Both the position numbers and the translations under genes were made by a program. A stretch of 45,202 bases of DNA from assembly GCA_903839875.1 (NCBI GenBank), contig CAIMDZ010000209.1, forward strand, positions 1 to 45,202, given 5' to 3'. The DNA is from an uncultured Bacteroidota bacterium (lineage in GTDB: Bacteria > Bacteroidota > Bacteroidia > Chitinophagales > Chitinophagaceae). The notes below the pieces were generated by a model. That model worked only from the letters and a program-made list of their open reading frames with translations. It ran no database searches and was not told the DNA's origin. Below are positions 43,425-45,202 of this stretch, piece by piece; position 1 is the first letter of the stretch; every line of letters starts with the position of its first letter.

Positions 43425-43606
43425 AATCGTTCGTTTGCGTTGTTTTCCATCAATTCTTCTATATACAGCTCAATCGCCTCTTTCATATGTTCGCGTGTTT
43501 GTTCAACTGTGTCTCCGACAGTGACGCACCCCGGTAGGTCAGGGTAGTATGCCGAATAGCCAGTTTTGGTAGGCTCTATGATGATCAGATACTCTTGTGT
43601 CGTCAT
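43421..43606 (-). CDS. Lone HicB-like protein
   Basis: 61 residues with the HicB pattern: YLIIIEPTKTGYSAYYPDLP, GCVTVGDTVEQTREHMKEAI, ELYIEELMENN. The conserved DLPGC turn is present. No HicA toxin gene lies on either side: downstream are the GldM-like genes and upstream is a non-coding stretch. The protein either lost its toxin, serves a toxin elsewhere, or has taken on another role. Its stop overlaps the TTG start of GldM-like protein 4, so the two are co-translated. No DNA-binding extension is visible. Confidence 0.8.
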   Translation of the reverse strand: MTTQEYLIIIEPTKTGYSAYYPDLPGCVTVGDTVEQTREHMKEAIELYIEELMENNANERF

Positions 43607-43924
43607 ATTATAAAGTTACAAAAACATGGATAATGTTTTACAATTTACACGTTTTGTTACTCCCTTATTACCTGAGGTTGCTTCGTTCCTCGCAATGACC
43701 CTCATTTTTTAATAGTTGATATTGGTTAAAACATGTCATTTTCAAAGAGATTGTGTAACAAAAGGTTACTTATAATGACAGCTATCTATTTATCTTCTTA
43801 AATACAATTGAAAGTTTATCCATCGTACTTATACTCCTATAAATATACAATATAACGTTATCGGTGGCGAGTTTATTTTCTGCACCTATTAATTCAGTAA
43901 TTTTGCAGCCTAAATAATAGTCTG
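43607..43924. other. Intergenic region with a known-type dispersed repeat
   Basis: No gene seen in these 318 bases. The stretch 43669-43702 (CCTGAGGTTGCTTCG, TTCCTCGCAATGACCCTC) is the complement of the TCATTGCGAGGAACGAAGCA word that recurs between genes in many bacterial genomes. The words GTTACAAAA and TTTTGTTAC occur in both orientations at 43614, 43651 and 43755. The right end holds the mqnC promoter box. Confidence 0.55.
43898..43905 (+). promoter_or_regulatory. Bacteroidota-type -7 box for mqnC
   Basis: TAATTTTG matches TAnnTTTG exactly, 19 bp before the ATG, with a TTTATTTTC patch at 43872-43880 in the region of the -33 element. Confidence 0.5.
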
Positions 43925-45049
43925 ATGCAATTATCCGGGTTATATGAACGGGCAATGAGGTTTGAGTTTCTGAGCGCTGAGGAAGGTATGTACCTTTTTG
44001 AACATGCACCGCTTACCGAACTGATGTATGTAGCAAATGAACTGCGCAAAATTCAGGTGCCACATGGCAAGGTGACCTGGATCATAGACCGGAACATGAA
44101 CACTACCAATGTGTGTGTGGCCAATTGTAAGTTCTGCAATTTTTACCGTGTTCCCGGTCACCCGGTATCTTACATTACAGATATTGAGACCTACAAGCAA
44201 AAGATAGAAGAGACCTTTAAGTATGGCGGGGAGCAATTGCTGCTCCAGGGCGGGCATCATCCTGAACTGGGGCTGGCTTATTATGTGGACCTGTTTAAGA
44301 CCCTGAAACAATTATACCCCAACTTGAAGCTGCATGCACTTGGGCCACCAGAGGTAGCACATATTACTAAACTGGAGGGAAGCACGCACCGTGAAGTGCT
44401 TAAAGCGCTGATAGATGCAGGCATGGATAGCCTGCCGGGGGCCGGGGCAGAAATACTGAATGACCGTGTACGCAGACTGGTATCAAATGGTAAGTGCGGG
44501 GCGCAGGAGTGGCTGGATATTATGCACGAGGCACACCTGCAGGGGCTGACTACCAGCGCTACCATGATGTTCGGGCATGTGGAAACGCTGTACGAGCGGT
44601 TTGAGCACCTGGTAAAGCTGCGTGATGTGCAGGCGCAAAAGCCTGAAGGAGCCAAGGGCTTCCTCGCTTTTATACCCTGGACGTTCCAGGATGTGGATAC
44701 GCTGCTGCAGAAAATAAGAGGTACAAAAAATATTACTACTGCCGAAGAATACATACGGATGATAGCCCTGAGCCGCATCATGCTGCCGAATGTGAAGAAC
44801 ATACAGGCCTCGTGGCTGACAGTGGGTAAGGAAGTGGCACAGATATGCCTGAATGCAGGCGCCAACGATTTTGGCTCCATTATGATAGAGGAAAATGTGG
44901 TTAGCGCAGCAGGAGCGCCACACAGGTTTACGGCGAAGACTATTCAGGATTCGATACGCGAGGCAGGCTTTGAGCCGCAGTTGCGTAATCAGCAATATGA
45001 ATTCAGGAAGATGCCTGAAGTGATGGTGGAGCAGGTGATAACGTACTAA
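43925..45049 (+). CDS. mqnC: Cyclic dehypoxanthine futalosine synthase (radical SAM)
   Basis: Radical SAM enzyme of the futalosine route to menaquinone; it cyclises dehypoxanthinyl futalosine. 374 residues. The [4Fe-4S]-SAM ligands are in NVCVANCKFCNFYRVPG (CxxxCxxC, about 63-79). Other signatures are LLLQGGHHPELGLAYY, LHALGPPEVAHI, PGAGAEILNDRVRR, TSATMMFGHVET, FIPWTFQ and GANDFGSIMIEENVV. The QGGHHPE and GHVET forms separate it from the related aminofutalosine synthase MqnE. Menaquinone is the quinone that complex I of Bacteroidota reduces, so this gene and nuoA-N serve the same chain. It stands alone behind its own promoter. Confidence 0.92.
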   Translation: MQLSGLYERAMRFEFLSAEEGMYLFEHAPLTELMYVANELRKIQVPHGKVTWIIDRNMNTTNVCVANCKFCNFYRVPGHPVSYITDIETYKQKIEETFKYGGEQLLLQGGHHPELGLAYYVDLFKTLKQLYPNLKLHALGPPEVAHITKLEGSTHREVLKALIDAGMDSLPGAGAEILNDRVRRLVSNGKCGAQEWLDIMHEAHLQGLTTSATMMFGHVETLYERFEHLVKLRDVQAQKPEGAKGFLAFIPWTFQDVDTLLQKIRGTKNITTAEEYIRMIALSRIMLPNVKNIQASWLTVGKEVAQICLNAGANDFGSIMIEENVVSAAGAPHRFTAKTIQDSIREAGFEPQLRNQQYEFRKMPEVMVEQVITY

Positions 45050-45085
45050 AAAACCCTAAATCCCTAACCTGGACAAGCCAGAACC
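45050..45085. repeat. Further copy of the CCCTAAATCCCTAA intergenic word
   Basis: AAAAAACCCTAAATCCCTAA directly follows the mqnC stop and then CCTGGACAAGCCAG. Read on the other strand it contains TTAGGGATTTAGGG, the core of the repeats between nuoM and nuoN. Confidence 0.5.
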
Positions 45086-45118
45086 AAAAAGGAAAATTGC
45101 TAATTTTATAGCAAAAAG

Positions 45119-45202
45119 TTGGAACTGCTTACCGATCGCTACAAAGATAATATATCCGGTGTGCTAAGTTGCTATGACCGGATTGTTCTAAAAGGGACAT
45201 TA
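45119..45202 (+). CDS. Partial gene at the right edge, N-terminal 28 residues
   Basis: An open frame that begins after a stop at 45101 and runs off the window. The first usable start is the TTG at 45119. It reads LELLTDRYKDNISGVLSCYD and then RIVLKGTL. I recall an uncharacterised, often multi-copy family in environmental bacteria that starts with a similar RYxxxISGVLSCxDRxxxxGTL block. I cannot name a function, and a link to mobile elements is only a suspicion. Confidence 0.4.
   Translation, partial: MELLTDRYKDNISGVLSCYDRIVLKGTL

Noticed and set aside
43782-44009. Minus-strand frame over the mqnC start
   Set aside because: Covers the mqnC promoter and N-terminus and has no family features.
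44281-44880. Minus-strand frame of 199 codons opposite mqnC
   Set aside because: Ser/Cys-rich composition typical of an antisense frame; mqnC is well supported.

Overview
The window looks like chromosomal DNA of a Bacteroidota bacterium, most likely of the Chitinophagaceae or a nearby family. The evidence is promoter-like TAnnTTTG boxes, weak or absent Shine-Dalgarno sites, two surface proteins with C-terminal sorting domains of the type IX secretion system (T9SS), proteins resembling the C-terminal part of GldM, a futalosine-pathway menaquinone gene, and a nuoA-N operon with a short NuoG. No tRNA, rRNA or CRISPR array was seen.

Layout. Bases 1-1131 appear to be the end of an inserted element. 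It carries two unrecognised genes and a pair of 22-bp direct repeats, and it abuts a comM/yifB (Mg-chelatase-like) gene cut after codon 281. Then follow an aldehyde dehydrogenase, a small secreted protein and a giant NHL/Ig-repeat T9SS cargo protein on the minus strand. mutL, an NlpC/P60-like fragment, an aromatic amino acid ammonia-lyase and a FabG-like reductase lie on the plus strand. Bases 13062-20125 are a glycan locus: a flippase with a frameshift in an A9 tract, two FkbM methyltransferases, gmd and fcl for GDP-L-fucose, and two GT2 glycosyltransferases. A second, shorter NHL T9SS cargo protein follows.

Bases 22268-39190 hold all fourteen subunits of respiratory complex I in the order A-N. 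The operon is interrupted at three junctions by accessory genes on the same strand. Between nuoE and nuoF lie an SRPBCC/AHSA1 protein, a HicB-HicA pair, an NTF2-like secreted protein and a retropepsin-like protease. A second retropepsin-like protease lies between nuoF and nuoG. Between nuoH and nuoI lie an MntA/HepT-type module plus a second, 5'-damaged nucleotidyltransferase. A 35-bp repeat flanks hicBA and the two nucleotidyltransferases share their 5' halves, so the insertion and duplication history can still be read. Short GC-rich palindromes sit just upstream of several genes in the operon.

After nuoN come a fatty-acid-hydroxylase-type membrane protein and four tandem secreted paralogs resembling a detached GldM C-terminal part, three of them in an operon headed by a lone HicB-like gene. 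Last are the menaquinone gene mqnC and the start of a gene cut by the window edge. The main themes are energy metabolism (complex I, menaquinone), the cell surface (T9SS cargo, GldM-like modules, fucose-containing glycan) and small accessory modules lodged in an essential operon. All family assignments were made by reading the sequence and no database search was run.
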